The notes beneath the pieces were generated by a model. That model did not search any database and was not told where the DNA came from. It was given only the letters and a program-made list of their open reading frames with translations. A DNA stretch of 64,000 nt from NCBI GenBank assembly GCA_013150955.1, contig JAADJD010000004.1:1-64000 (forward strand), in the 5' to 3' direction. Position 1 is the first letter of the stretch; every line of letters starts with the position of its first letter. Source of the stretch: Calditrichota bacterium. GTDB taxonomy: Bacteria > Calditrichota > Calditrichia > RBG-13-44-9 > J042. The position numbers were made by a program, and so were the translations under genes. Below, piece by piece: positions 42,695 through 50,959 of the stretch.

Positions 42695-42908
42695 CCCTAA
42701 ATTATGCTTTAGACCATGAATAATGCGAATGAATACAAATAAACCCAAATAGTGTAATAAACCGCGAATCACGCGAATGAAACCAAAAAATATCTACAAA
42801 ATCGCGAATAAGCCCTGGAACACATTTTCATCCAAACACAATTCAATGTATTTTATTGGTTTTATTTGTGTTCATTCGTGTCATTCGTAGGCTATTGCTT
42901 AATCTGGG
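42695..42908 (-). repeat. Dispersed TIR element, copy H (reverse), preceded by a plus-oriented half-copy
   Basis: Bases 42695-42743 are a plus-oriented left arm ending in ACAAATAAA. The full copy follows directly at 42744 in reverse orientation (CCCAAATAGTGTAATAAACC to GCTTAATCTGGG at 42908). The two units therefore lie head-to-head, unlike copies A and B, where half and full copies point the same way. Confidence 0.8.
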
Positions 42909-43181
42909 ATTAACTTTGCCAGAAAAATGTTTTCGGCAGGTGACTTCCGGATTCAAACATAGGAGAGAGTGGTTCAGGAGCATCATCGGATTCGGCCATC
43001 CCGTGATCAGATGATGAAAGATCGAAAAGTCCGGAGTGCTAAGGTTTTCGTTGAATCGATCGGGGCGTCGGATTAAATTTCGTAAGTGAGAAAAAGGAGT
43101 TTGTTCTGGCCCCGTTTGGGGTTTCGCGTGAAAGGGATTAAAAGCCGCTGAAATCCAAAAATCGTTTCTGGAGGAATGGCG
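42909..43181. other. Leader of the sulfite-oxidase-like gene, no gene seen
   Basis: With the 156 bases before the half-copy (42540-42694), this completes the 641-base gap between divergent genes. The only notable structure is a short CCCC-GTTT-GGGG hairpin near 43107-43118. A 21-codon frame at 43010 lacks a ribosome site and is not supported. Confidence 0.35.
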
Positions 43182-43817
43182 ATGCCGTCCAAAGATCCGA
43201 GACGACATGTCAATCGACTGAAACAGGTGCGTTTTTTCGATAGATTCACCCGCGATCGGGAGCGGATTCCGCCGGGACAATTTGTGACCCGAAAGTTTCC
43301 TGTGCTGACGTACGGGGAGACGCCGGAAATTTCGCCGGATGCGTGGCAGCTGGAGGTCTTTGGTGCCGTGGAGCAACCGCTAACGCTGGACTGGCAGGCA
43401 CTGCAGGCACTACCCCGCAAAACCGTTCGGGTGGACATTCACTGCGTCACTCGCTGGTCGATCATGGGCACGGAGTGGGAGGGTGTTCCTTTTCAGGCCA
43501 TCGTGGAGCGGGTGAAGCCACATCCGGATGCCCGATTCGTGATGCAATATGCCTACGGCGGGTACACCACAAATGTGCCCCTGGAAGACCTGCTGCGGGA
43601 AGATGTGCTGCTGGCTTACCGCCTGGAGGGACAGCCCATACCGGTTGCCCATGGTGGTCCCGTCAGGATGCTGGTGCCTCATTTGTATTTCTGGAAAAGT
43701 GCCAAATGGATCAAAGGGCTGGAGTTCATGACCGAAAATCGTCCCGGCTTCTGGGAGCAGAACGGTTACCACATGCACGGGGATCCCTGGAAAGAGGAAC
43801 GATTTGCCGGGGATTGA
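43182..43817 (+). CDS. Molybdopterin-binding sulfite-oxidase-fold oxidoreductase
   Basis: The 211-residue protein is a single SUOX-type molybdopterin domain. It has PPGQFVTRKFPVLTYGETP, the strand WQLEVFGAVEQPLTLDW, and DIHCVTRWS, whose Cys should ligate molybdenum. GPVRMLVPHLYFWKSAKWIKGLEF follows. No Tat or Sec signal is visible, unlike MsrP, so it is probably cytoplasmic; the substrate is unknown. GGAGG lies seven bases before the ATG at 43182 but only one base before the ATG at 43176, so the later start is preferred. It meets the uracil-DNA glycosylase gene tail-to-tail with a 15-base gap. Confidence 0.88.
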   Translation: MPSKDPRRHVNRLKQVRFFDRFTRDRERIPPGQFVTRKFPVLTYGETPEISPDAWQLEVFGAVEQPLTLDWQALQALPRKTVRVDIHCVTRWSIMGTEWEGVPFQAIVERVKPHPDARFVMQYAYGGYTTNVPLEDLLREDVLLAYRLEGQPIPVAHGGPVRMLVPHLYFWKSAKWIKGLEFMTENRPGFWEQNGYHMHGDPWKEERFAGD

Positions 43818-43832
43818 ACCGGTCGATGAACG

Positions 43833-44555
43833 TTACCCGCCAGAACGGATCAGCGTTCGGGCACGCTGAAAGATTTGATCAAACGCTTCTTCAGTGAGGA
43901 CGCCGGTAAAGGTGTTCTGTTGGCTGGGATGGTAGGATGCGATCAACCAGAGCCTTTCTCTAATGGATAATTCCAGCCCATGTTGAAACTTGGGGCGCGG
44001 CCGAAAGGGCCCCAATCCCACCCCTTCCAGCATCTTTAACGTGTGCACATAAGCCAGTTGACCCAGGCAAATCATCACCCGCAACTGTTTGAGCAGAAAA
44101 AATTCCCCCACCAGATAGGGGCGGCATCTGGCAATCTCTTCGGCGGTTGGCTTGTTCCCCGGGGGTGCACACCGGACGATGGCACTGACGTAACACTGGT
44201 GGAGTCGCAATCCGTCATTCCGGTGGGTGGATTGCGGTTGATTGGCAAATCCGGCCCGATGGAGCGCGCGGAACAGCCAGTCGCCACTCCGGTCGCCGGT
44301 AAACACCCTGCCGGTGCGATTCCCACCATGTGCTGCCGGTGCCAGTCCAATGACCCAGACCCTGGCCTCCGGATCCCCAAAGCCAGGCACGGGTTTTCCC
44401 CAGTAATCCCAGTCCTGAAATCGCCGGGTCTTTTCTCGAGCCACCTGCTCCCGCCATTGAACCAGACGCGGACAGCGTCGGCAATTTACAACGGCCTGGT
44501 TCAGCGCCGACAGGGATGCAAATGGGGCACGGGGATGATCAGTAGACATTAGCAA
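43833..44555 (-). CDS. Family 5 (UDGb-type) uracil-DNA glycosylase
   Basis: The 240-residue protein has the UDGb-type motif A GLAPAAHGGNRTGRVFTGD and Fe-S cysteines Cys25 and Cys28 (CRRCPRL), plus two further Cys in RCAPPGNKPTAEEIARCRPYL. The C-terminal SYHPSQQNTFTG is motif B. Family 5 enzymes lack the usual catalytic Asp/Asn of other families and remove uracil, hypoxanthine and related deaminated bases. They are frequent in thermophiles. The gene follows two glycosyltransferase genes with a 6-base gap, so it is co-transcribed with them. Confidence 0.9.
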   Translation of the reverse strand: MLMSTDHPRAPFASLSALNQAVVNCRRCPRLVQWREQVAREKTRRFQDWDYWGKPVPGFGDPEARVWVIGLAPAAHGGNRTGRVFTGDRSGDWLFRALHRAGFANQPQSTHRNDGLRLHQCYVSAIVRCAPPGNKPTAEEIARCRPYLVGEFFLLKQLRVMICLGQLAYVHTLKMLEGVGLGPFRPRPKFQHGLELSIRERLWLIASYHPSQQNTFTGVLTEEAFDQIFQRARTLIRSGG

Positions 44556-44561
44556 ACCATT

Positions 44562-45818
44562 TCATTTTAATCGCAGAAAATCGTTTCGTACCTCCTGCAG
44601 CAGGGGGAGCAGGCGGTAATGGTAAATGTTGTCCCATGCGTATTCTTTAATCACCTTGCGGAAGAATCGGCGGGTGGGCAGGCGAGATGTGAATTTCAGG
44701 ATTTTCTCGGCAATTTCATCGGGAGAATCATCCAGATCGAAGAAGCAGACATCGTTGCCGCCAATTTCCCGAAAGGGGGGAATGTTGGAACACACAATGG
44801 GCAGTTTGATCATGCCCGATTCCAGCAGGGGAATCCCAAATCCTTCCTGGAAACTGGGCATGAACAGGATATCGGAAATCAGGTACAGGTCGCGGATGAT
44901 GATGCGGTCGGGGGTTAACGATTGGCCGCTCTGGAATTTGTATTCCGCCATGATCAACACGTCCGGGGCAATTTTCAGTTCGCGGGCCAGCGCCACCAGT
45001 TGTTTGTAGTAGGCCACGGTCTTGGGTTCATGCGGATCATAGGCGCCGGTTACCAGCAGGCGGGCCTGAACCCCTCGATCCTGAAGCGCGCGCGTAACCC
45101 GGATGGACAGCTCCACGTTCTTCCGCGGGTGCAACCGCGACGGCTGAACCATCAGAAAATCCCCCTCAAACAATTTCTGTTCCTGAATGATACGCACGGT
45201 GGTGGGATCCAGCCGAAAGAACTGAATGGGGTCGATTCCATTGGGTACCACATAAATATGATGCCCGGAGCCGTACAGGCGGGCAAATTGCCGCTTGCGA
45301 CTTTCCGAGATCACCACGTAGTAAATTTTGGCATGGGCTCGCTTCAGTATGTTCCAGGGGGATTGATCCAGATATCGGGGATAATCGTCGTAAAAGAAGG
45401 GGGAATCGTGGTTCCAGCTGATAATGGGAATCTGGTCATCCTGGGCCAATCGAAAAATCGCATAGGTTAGCGGCAAATTATATCGCATGGTCAGCACGTT
45501 GTGTGCAATCAGGATGTCAAAGTTCGTTAAAGCGTGGGACAGGTACTGGTAAACTTTGTGGGCCAGCTTATCCAGCAATTGAAAATCGCCTGCCAGGGCC
45601 ATTTCGTGGGCCTTCATCACCTGTTTGTTGCGCGAACTGAGCAGCGGGTTAATTTCCACGCGATAATTCTGGGTGAATTGTTCTCCGGCCCCGGCAAAGA
45701 TTTTTACTTTGTGGTAATATCGGTGAAAAAGATTGGCCTGCTGGCGAATGACTTCTTCCACCCCGCCAACCACCGGTGGACAGGAATAGTGCAGTAATGC
45801 GATGTTTAACTGCTCCAC
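44562..45818 (-). CDS. GT4-family glycosyltransferase (A)
   Basis: The 418-residue GT-B protein has the GT4 marks: an N-terminal LLHYSCPPVVGGVEEVIRQQ loop, the central MVQPSRLHPRKNVELSI and the nucleotide-sugar site QEGFGIPLLESG. No membrane segment is seen. It is predicted to transfer a hexose from an NDP-sugar with retention; acceptor unknown. It starts three bases after the stop of a second GT4 gene and is probably paired with it in building one glycan or compatible solute. Confidence 0.88.
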   Translation of the reverse strand: MEQLNIALLHYSCPPVVGGVEEVIRQQANLFHRYYHKVKIFAGAGEQFTQNYRVEINPLLSSRNKQVMKAHEMALAGDFQLLDKLAHKVYQYLSHALTNFDILIAHNVLTMRYNLPLTYAIFRLAQDDQIPIISWNHDSPFFYDDYPRYLDQSPWNILKRAHAKIYYVVISESRKRQFARLYGSGHHIYVVPNGIDPIQFFRLDPTTVRIIQEQKLFEGDFLMVQPSRLHPRKNVELSIRVTRALQDRGVQARLLVTGAYDPHEPKTVAYYKQLVALARELKIAPDVLIMAEYKFQSGQSLTPDRIIIRDLYLISDILFMPSFQEGFGIPLLESGMIKLPIVCSNIPPFREIGGNDVCFFDLDDSPDEIAEKILKFTSRLPTRRFFRKVIKEYAWDNIYHYRLLPLLQEVRNDFLRLK

Positions 45819-45821
45819 GGC

Positions 45822-47126
45822 CTATACCCCCTGAAAGTACTCCAGCTCCCGGATCAAATGCAACAGCTTGCGCTCCAGCACTTCGTAAGAAAAATATTTA
45901 AGTGCCAGCTGGTAATTTTTCTCCACCATCTGGCGACGTCGTTCGGGATTGCGCAATACATCGTAAATAATATCGATGGTATCCTGGGTGACGAATCCGT
46001 CGATCGGAATGACGTCAAACCCCTTCGGTTCAATGTCCGCCACATAAATGGAATAGCGATTCACAACAATGGGTTTTTTGTAATAAATGGCTTCCAGAAA
46101 GGCATTGCCAAAGCCCTCGTAACCAGAAGGATAGGTGACCAGATCGGCACACTGATACACATCGCCGATGGTGTAGATCTTTTCGCCGGTGATGGTGGTG
46201 GTGCGTCGGGGGCCAATCAGGTGGTCGATGGTAACAATTTTTACTCCCAGATTGCGGGCATATTCCATAACCCGGTGGTAGTAGGCATCCCCTTCATCCC
46301 CGGTGGCGTGCGAGATGACCAGAACCGGATTATCCAGTTTCATCAGATAGACAATCTCCACCGCTCGCTCGATCCATTTGCGGGGGACAACCCGCGTGGG
46401 CTGCAGGATGAATAAATCGTCCTCCTTCAGGCCAATAATTTTGCGAAGTTCCTGGCAGTGGCTGTTTTCCGGTGGTGGTGGGGAAGCAAAATCGTACACG
46501 TTCGGGATAAGTGTATTGGAAATGCCTTTCCGGTGACTGAGCTGCTCGCTGGCCAGGGAGTTTATGACCACGTGGCGTATGGATGGCAAAAACGGTGGGA
46601 ACGATCGATCGATATAATCCATCACCGAGTTGACCAGAAACCGATTTCGTTCCCAATAGAAGTCGTGGTGATGGGCAATGGTGGGGATCCCGGTTTCGGC
46701 GATGAACTCGGTGATGGCCAGGCCCAGAGGAATATTCATGGGGATGGCCAGTGCGTTTTCCGGGATGATCAGATCGATCCCGAAGCCATCGACAAATTCA
46801 TAGATCTTCTGCTTCAGATAGTCCTTGATCCCCTGAATCAGCTCGCTAATTTCCCGGGGGCGCAGATGGAAGCCAAAGGAGAATTCGTTGATTTTTTGGA
46901 TTTCCGGGTGTTCAAAATGGGCTTCTTCCACGATGTAGGATTTTTCGGCCGGTCGGTCGCACAGTCCCGCCATGTAGTAGCAATCGTAATGATTGCGTTC
47001 CAGCACCGCGGCCCATTTTTCGATTTCCAGGGAGACGCCATCGGTACCGGCAATGCGGGTCGAAATGAATCCAATGCGTTTAAAGCGACTGCGCTTTTTT
47101 TTTCGTTTGGTGAGCGGCCCTGGCAT
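45822..47126 (-). CDS. GT4-family glycosyltransferase (B)
   Basis: The 434-residue protein has the GT4 pattern: IGFISTRIAGTDGVSLEIEKW at the start, LQPTRVVPRKWIERAVEIV in the middle and YPSGYEGFGNAFLEAIYYKKPIV with the donor-site Glu residues. The ATG at 47126 has GGGGAACC upstream and is preferred over a longer frame beginning at 47198. It follows the cold-shock-domain gene by 43 bases. The acceptor is unknown. Its early region is unlike that of glycosyltransferase A, so the two are not a recent duplication. Confidence 0.87.
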   Translation of the reverse strand: MPGPLTKRKKKRSRFKRIGFISTRIAGTDGVSLEIEKWAAVLERNHYDCYYMAGLCDRPAEKSYIVEEAHFEHPEIQKINEFSFGFHLRPREISELIQGIKDYLKQKIYEFVDGFGIDLIIPENALAIPMNIPLGLAITEFIAETGIPTIAHHHDFYWERNRFLVNSVMDYIDRSFPPFLPSIRHVVINSLASEQLSHRKGISNTLIPNVYDFASPPPPENSHCQELRKIIGLKEDDLFILQPTRVVPRKWIERAVEIVYLMKLDNPVLVISHATGDEGDAYYHRVMEYARNLGVKIVTIDHLIGPRRTTTITGEKIYTIGDVYQCADLVTYPSGYEGFGNAFLEAIYYKKPIVVNRYSIYVADIEPKGFDVIPIDGFVTQDTIDIIYDVLRNPERRRQMVEKNYQLALKYFSYEVLERKLLHLIRELEYFQGV

Positions 47127-47169
47127 GGTTCCCCTTTCTGTTTTGATTTCGCCAGCTTCCGTTTCAGGA

Positions 47170-47376
47170 TCAGGGAAATAGCCGCACGTTGACGGCACGA
47201 TCCCCCTTCATTTCCCGGCGCAGGTCAAATCCCACCTTCATGCCTTCCCGCACGGGCAGGTGGCGGGACTTGGGGTGAATGTCGTGAACCGAAAAGTAGA
47301 CCTCATCATCGTCTTCGGTGACGATAAAGCCGAATCCTTTCAGGGGGTCGAACATCTTGATCACGCCATATTGCAT
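47170..47376 (-). CDS. Cold-shock-domain protein
   Basis: The 68-residue protein is a CspA-type nucleic-acid-binding beta-barrel with RNP1-like KGFGFIV and an RNP2-like segment VYFSVHDI (usually VFVH). Csp proteins bind single-stranded RNA and DNA and act as RNA chaperones. It is the first gene of a probable four-gene transcript with two glycosyltransferases and uracil-DNA glycosylase. GAGGACGATCC precedes the ATG. Confidence 0.9.
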   Translation of the reverse strand: MQYGVIKMFDPLKGFGFIVTEDDDEVYFSVHDIHPKSRHLPVREGMKVGFDLRREMKGDRAVNVRLFP

Positions 47377-47406
47377 GGATCGTCCTCATGTATGATGGAA
47401 ATATAA

Positions 47407-47434
47407 ATTATGAAATAGAAAGGGTTTAATTCAA
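47407..47434 (-). promoter_or_regulatory. Promoter candidate of the cold-shock/GT operon
   Basis: On the minus strand TTGAAT (47434-47429) is followed after 16 bases by CATAAT (47412-47407), a five-of-six match to the -10 consensus, about 30 bases before the ATG. Confidence 0.42.
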
Positions 47435-47658
47435 AGACAAAATCACAAATCAACTGGCTTTTTTAAAAAGGAAGCGAGGATAAAACGGCCAGGGTGTAAA
47501 ATTGAGAAAAATATTGCACTGGAAATAAAATATTTTAAATTTTGCACGCTTTGTGAAGGGGTGGGTGTTTAACCGGGATTGGGAACAATTTACAAATATC
47601 GGTTGTTTTCTGGATGAAGTTGTGAGGGGGGACAAGGGGTTAGAAAAAATTTTTTCTA

Positions 47659-47686
47659 TTGCATGGCGATATAAAATTCATAAATT
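47659..47686 (+). promoter_or_regulatory. Promoter candidate of the tRNA/tuf transcript
   Basis: TTGCAT (47659-47664) and TAAATT (47681-47686) are 16 bases apart, placing a start site about 15 bases before the first tRNA. The rest of the 331-base gap from 47377 is AT-rich and shows no gene. Confidence 0.35.
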
Positions 47687-47707
47687 ATAAGGCTCAAAAA
47701 CTACAGG

Positions 47708-47780
47708 GCTGGCGTAGCTCAACTGGTAGAGCAGCTGATTTGTAATCAGCCGGTTGGGGGTTCGAGTCCCTTCGCCAGCT
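47708..47780 (+). tRNA. trnT: tRNA-Thr (TGT)
   Basis: The 73-base gene folds with a GCTGGCG/CGCCAGC acceptor, a GCTGA/TCAGC anticodon stem and loop TTTGTAA, giving anticodon TGT for ACA codons. The T loop is TTCGAGT. CCA is not encoded. It opens a cluster of four tRNAs in front of tuf. Confidence 0.95.
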
Positions 47781-47793
47781 CGCGGCAACGATT

Positions 47794-47876
47794 GGGGAGG
47801 TAGCGAAGCGGTCAAACGCACCAGACTGTAAATCTGGCGGCTGATGCCTTCGGAGGTTCGAATCCTCCCCTCCCCA
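47794..47876 (+). tRNA. trnY: tRNA-Tyr (GTA)
   Basis: The 83-base gene has a long variable arm as expected for bacterial tRNA-Tyr. The acceptor is GGGGAGG/CCTCCCC, the anticodon stem CCAGA/TCTGG and the loop CTGTAAA, giving anticodon GTA. CCA is not encoded. Confidence 0.95.
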
Positions 47877-47955
47877 CAATAGCTCGACCAAGGAATGGCT
47901 TTGCCAACGACTGGGTGATCGAGCGAGGGGTTGGGAGATTGGCAGTACAACATAG

Positions 47956-48028
47956 GCGGGAGTAACTCAGTTGGTAGAGTCACGGCCTTCCAAGCCGTTG
48001 GTCGCGGGTTCGAGTCCCGTCTCCCGCT
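47956..48028 (+). tRNA. trnG: tRNA-Gly (TCC)
   Basis: The 73-base gene has a GCGGGAG/CTCCCGC acceptor and anticodon loop CTTCCAA with anticodon TCC. CCA follows directly at 48029-48031, so the 3' end may be encoded here, unlike in the neighbouring tRNAs; this may be coincidence. Confidence 0.95.
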
Positions 48029-48030
48029 CC

Positions 48031-48077
48031 AGAAGCAGAAGTCGGGGGTTGGGTGGACGAACCCGGCTTCTGCTTCT
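48031..48077 (+). other. Long hairpin between tRNA-Gly and tRNA-Thr
   Basis: AGAAGCAGAAG (48031-48041) pairs perfectly with 48067-48077, and five more pairs (one G-U) extend the stem to 16 bp around a 15-base loop. There is no T-run. It may mark an RNase processing site or a terminator separating the tRNA cluster from tRNA-Thr and tuf. Confidence 0.6.
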
Positions 48078-48084
48078 TGTGTAA

Positions 48085-48157
48085 GCCCACGTAGCTCAGT
48101 CGGTAGAGCACATCCTTGGTAAGGATGAGGTCACCGGTTCAAATCCGGTCGTGGGCT
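48085..48157 (+). tRNA. trnT: tRNA-Thr (GGT)
   Basis: The 73-base gene has a GCCCACG/CGTGGGC acceptor and loop TTGGTAA with anticodon GGT, reading ACC/ACT codons. It complements the TGT isoacceptor at the start of the cluster and lies about 75 bases ahead of tuf. Confidence 0.95.
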
Positions 48158-48233
48158 CTTTTTTATTGGGTTTTTGGAAAGGGCATTTTAAGAAAAGTGT
48201 TGGTTTAAATCTTAAATTTTTGGAGGAAATCCG

Positions 48234-49424
48234 ATGGCGAAGGCAAAATTTGAAAGAACGAAGCCCCACGTGAATGTGGGTACGATCGGTCACGTGGACC
48301 ACGGGAAGACCACTTTGACGGCGGCCATTACCAAGTATCTGGCCCGCAAGGGGCTGGCGCAGGAACGCGAATTCGATGACATCGATAATGCGCCAGAAGA
48401 ACGCGAGCGGGGTATTACCATCGCAACCGCTCACGTGGAATACGAAACCGATAAGCGCCACTATGCGCACGTGGATTGTCCTGGCCATGCTGACTACGTG
48501 AAGAACATGATCACCGGTGCGGCCCAGATGGACGGCGCCATTCTGGTGGTCAGTGCTGCCGATGGCCCCATGCCGCAAACCCGTGAGCACATTCTGTTGG
48601 CCCGTCAGGTGAATGTGCCTTACATCGTCGTGTTTTTAAATAAAGTGGATCAGGTGGATGACCCCGAGTTGCTGGATCTGGTGGAACTGGAAGTGCGCGA
48701 GTTGCTGAGCAGCTACGAATTCCCCGGTGACGACGTGCCGGTAATCCGCGGAAGCGCGCTGAAGGCATTGCAGAATCCCGACGATCCGGAAGCCACCAAG
48801 TGCATTCAGGAACTGGTGGATGCGCTGGATGAATACATTCCGGTGCCCGAACGGGATGTGGACAAGCCCTTCCTGATGCCGGTGGAAGACGTGTTCTCCA
48901 TCACCGGTCGGGGTACGGTGGGTACCGGTCGTATTGAGCGCGGTAAGGTGAAAGTGGGTGACGAAGTGGAAATCGTGGGACTGGGTGCCCATCGCAAAAC
49001 GGTGGTGACCGGTATCGAAATGTTCCGCAAGATTCTGGATGAAGGTATTGCGGGTGACAACGTCGGGTTGTTGCTGCGCGGTGTGGAAAAGGACGAGCTG
49101 GAGCGCGGCATGGTAGTGGCAGCTCCGGGTTCCATTACGCCGCATACCCGCTTTAAGGCCAACGTTTACGTGCTGAAAAAGGAAGAAGGTGGGCGGCATA
49201 CTCCGTTCTTCAGCGGTTATCGTCCGCAGTTTTATTTCCGAACCACCGACGTGACCGGCGAAATCAAGCTGCCGGAAGGCGTGGAAATGGTGATGCCGGG
49301 CGACAACATCGTGATGGAAGTGAACCTGTTAAAGCCCATCGCTCTGGAAAAAGAATTGCGCTTCGCGATTCGTGAAGGTGGTCGTACGGTTGGTGCGGGA
49401 GTCGTGACGGAGATTCTGGAATAA
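48234..49424 (+). CDS. tuf: Elongation factor Tu
   Basis: EF-Tu delivers aminoacyl-tRNA to the ribosome. The 396-residue protein has G1 [10 protein letters not shown], the switch-I region [30 protein letters not shown] and the two beta-barrels ending [16 protein letters not shown] lies nine bases before the ATG. It precedes rpmG and is not in the usual place between fusA and rpsJ. Confidence 0.98.
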   Translation: MAKAKFERTKPHVNVGTIGHVDHGKTTLTAAITKYLARKGLAQEREFDDIDNAPEERERGITIATAHVEYETDKRHYAHVDCPGHADYVKNMITGAAQMDGAILVVSAADGPMPQTREHILLARQVNVPYIVVFLNKVDQVDDPELLDLVELEVRELLSSYEFPGDDVPVIRGSALKALQNPDDPEATKCIQELVDALDEYIPVPERDVDKPFLMPVEDVFSITGRGTVGTGRIERGKVKVGDEVEIVGLGAHRKTVVTGIEMFRKILDEGIAGDNVGLLLRGVEKDELERGMVVAAPGSITPHTRFKANVYVLKKEEGGRHTPFFSGYRPQFYFRTTDVTGEIKLPEGVEMVMPGDNIVMEVNLLKPIALEKELRFAIREGGRTVGAGVVTEILE

Positions 49425-49468
49425 GTTCATCAGGCATAGAAGGTGGATAAAACAGGTGGGACGGTAAA

Positions 49469-49618
49469 GTGCGCGAAATTATAACGCTGGAATGCACGGT
49501 TTGCAAGCATCGCAACTACACGACGACCAAGAACAAGCGGAAGCATCCGGAGCGGGTAGAGTATAAGAAGTATTGCAAATTCTGCAATAAACATACGATA
49601 CATAAGGAAACGCGATAA
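49469..49618 (+). CDS. rpmG: 50S ribosomal protein L33
   Basis: A 49-residue protein begins with GTG and reads [20 protein letters not shown] at the start, with [23 protein letters not shown] later. The two CxxC pairs (Cys9/Cys12, Cys36/Cys39) mark a zinc-binding form of L33. GGTGGG lies upstream of the GTG. It sits between tuf and tRNA-Trp, the common bacterial order tuf-rpmG-trnW-secE. Confidence 0.95.
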   Translation: MREIITLECTVCKHRNYTTTKNKRKHPERVEYKKYCKFCNKHTIHKETR

Positions 49619-49633
49619 CTCGTTAATTGGATT

Positions 49634-49707
49634 AGGCCTGTAGCTCAATTGGCTAGAGCACCGGTCTCCAAAACCGGGGGTTGGGGGTTCGAGTCCCTCC
49701 AGGCCTG
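49634..49707 (+). tRNA. trnW: tRNA-Trp (CCA)
   Basis: The 74-base gene has an AGGCCTG/CAGGCCT acceptor, an anticodon stem CCGGT/ACCGG and loop CTCCAAA, giving anticodon CCA. The discriminator is G. It lies between rpmG and secE, as in many bacteria. Confidence 0.96.
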
Positions 49708-49751
49708 CTTCCAATTAATGAGTTTTTTAATGCCAAAACGCGAGTTGAATC

Positions 49752-49934
49752 ATGTTAAAAAAGGCCAAGCAATTCATTGAAGATGTACAGACCGAGATGA
49801 AGAAGGTGAGCTGGCCGGAAACCAATCAGCTCCTGAATTCCACCATTGTGGTGATCGTGATCTCCATGCTGTTTACGCTGTACATCTTCTTTGTAGATCA
49901 GATTGTTTCGTTCTTGGTTAAACACCTTTATTAA
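49752..49934 (+). CDS. secE: Preprotein translocase subunit SecE
   Basis: The 60-residue single-span form has the amphipathic EDVQTEMKKVSWPETNQLL helix and one transmembrane segment (about 31-56). SecE clamps SecY in the plasma-membrane export channel. It is followed 18 bases later by nusG. Confidence 0.96.
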   Translation: MLKKAKQFIEDVQTEMKKVSWPETNQLLNSTIVVIVISMLFTLYIFFVDQIVSFLVKHLY

Positions 49935-49952
49935 TGTAAAGGAAAATACCCC

Positions 49953-50489
49953 GTGGAAAAGAAGTGGTATACATTGCGTGTCATGTCCGGACAGGAAAAT
50001 AAGGTGAAGGCCCATCTGGAGAACAATATCGAGTTGAAGGGAATGCAGGAATATTTTGGGCGGATCATTGTGCCGTCCCAGCCTGTTCTGGAGATGCGCA
50101 ATGGAAAGAAACGCGTTAAAAACAAGGTCTTTTTTCCGGGATACATTTTAATTGAAATGCATTACGATACCCGAACGGCCATGCTGGTACAGGAAACACC
50201 GGGAGTGATTGGATTTGTGGGGCCGAAAAACAATCCGCAAGTGGTGCGACCGGAAGAAGTGGAAGCGGTTCTTCGCAAAGTGGAGCGGGAAGAAGCCACG
50301 GTGGAAAAAGTGGAAGTACCGTTTAAGGTGGGAGACACCATTCGCGTTGTGGATGGGCCTTTTGCCGACTTTACCGGTGTGGTCGAGGAGATTAACGAAG
50401 AGAAAAAGAAGGTCAAGGTGTTGGTTAGCATATTTGGTCGCCCAACACCGGTAGAACTGGACTTTTTGCAAGTGGAACTGGAAAAATAA
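49953..50489 (+). CDS. nusG: Transcription antitermination factor NusG
   Basis: The 178-residue protein has the NGN domain (KWYTLRVMSGQENKVKAHL, FFPGYILIEMHYD, TPGVIGFVG) and a C-terminal KOW domain (FKVGDTIRVVDGPFADFTGVVEEI). NusG couples RNA polymerase to the ribosome or Rho. The start is GTG. It lies 16 bases ahead of rplK. Confidence 0.97.
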   Translation: MEKKWYTLRVMSGQENKVKAHLENNIELKGMQEYFGRIIVPSQPVLEMRNGKKRVKNKVFFPGYILIEMHYDTRTAMLVQETPGVIGFVGPKNNPQVVRPEEVEAVLRKVEREEATVEKVEVPFKVGDTIRVVDGPFADFTGVVEEINEEKKKVKVLVSIFGRPTPVELDFLQVELEK

Positions 50490-50505
50490 ACGATAGGTTT
50501 TTCCC

Positions 50506-50934
50506 ATGGCTAAGAAAGTGATTGGTTACATCAAGCTGCAGATACCTGCGGGACAGGCAAATCCGTCGCCGCCAGTGGGGCCGGCACTGGGACAACATGG
50601 TGTGAACATCATGGAGTTCTGCAAAGCCTTTAATGCCCGGACCCAGGACAAAATGGGTTACATCATTCCGGTGGTGATTACCGTCTATGCCGATCGGTCC
50701 TTTACCTTTATTACCAAGACCCCACCGGCATCGACGTTATTGTTAAAGGCGGCCGGCATTGAGAAGGGATCGGGAGAGCCCAATCGGAATAAAGTGGGAA
50801 AGGTGACGCGAGCCCAGGTGGAAGAAATTGCGCGCACCAAGTTGCCGGATCTCAATGCCACCGATATTGAAGCCGCCATGCGAATTATTGAGGGTACGGC
50901 TCGGAGTATGGGGATTGAAGTTGTTGAATCATAG
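50506..50934 (+). CDS. rplK: 50S ribosomal protein L11
   Basis: The 142-residue protein has the proline-rich N-terminal start [35 protein letters not shown] and the C-terminal rRNA-binding domain ending [12 protein letters not shown]11 forms the GTPase-associated region of the ribosome. Confidence 0.98.
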   Translation: MAKKVIGYIKLQIPAGQANPSPPVGPALGQHGVNIMEFCKAFNARTQDKMGYIIPVVITVYADRSFTFITKTPPASTLLLKAAGIEKGSGEPNRNKVGKVTRAQVEEIARTKLPDLNATDIEAAMRIIEGTARSMGIEVVES

Positions 50935-50959
50935 AAAAATTTTTGAAGCGAGGCCATCT

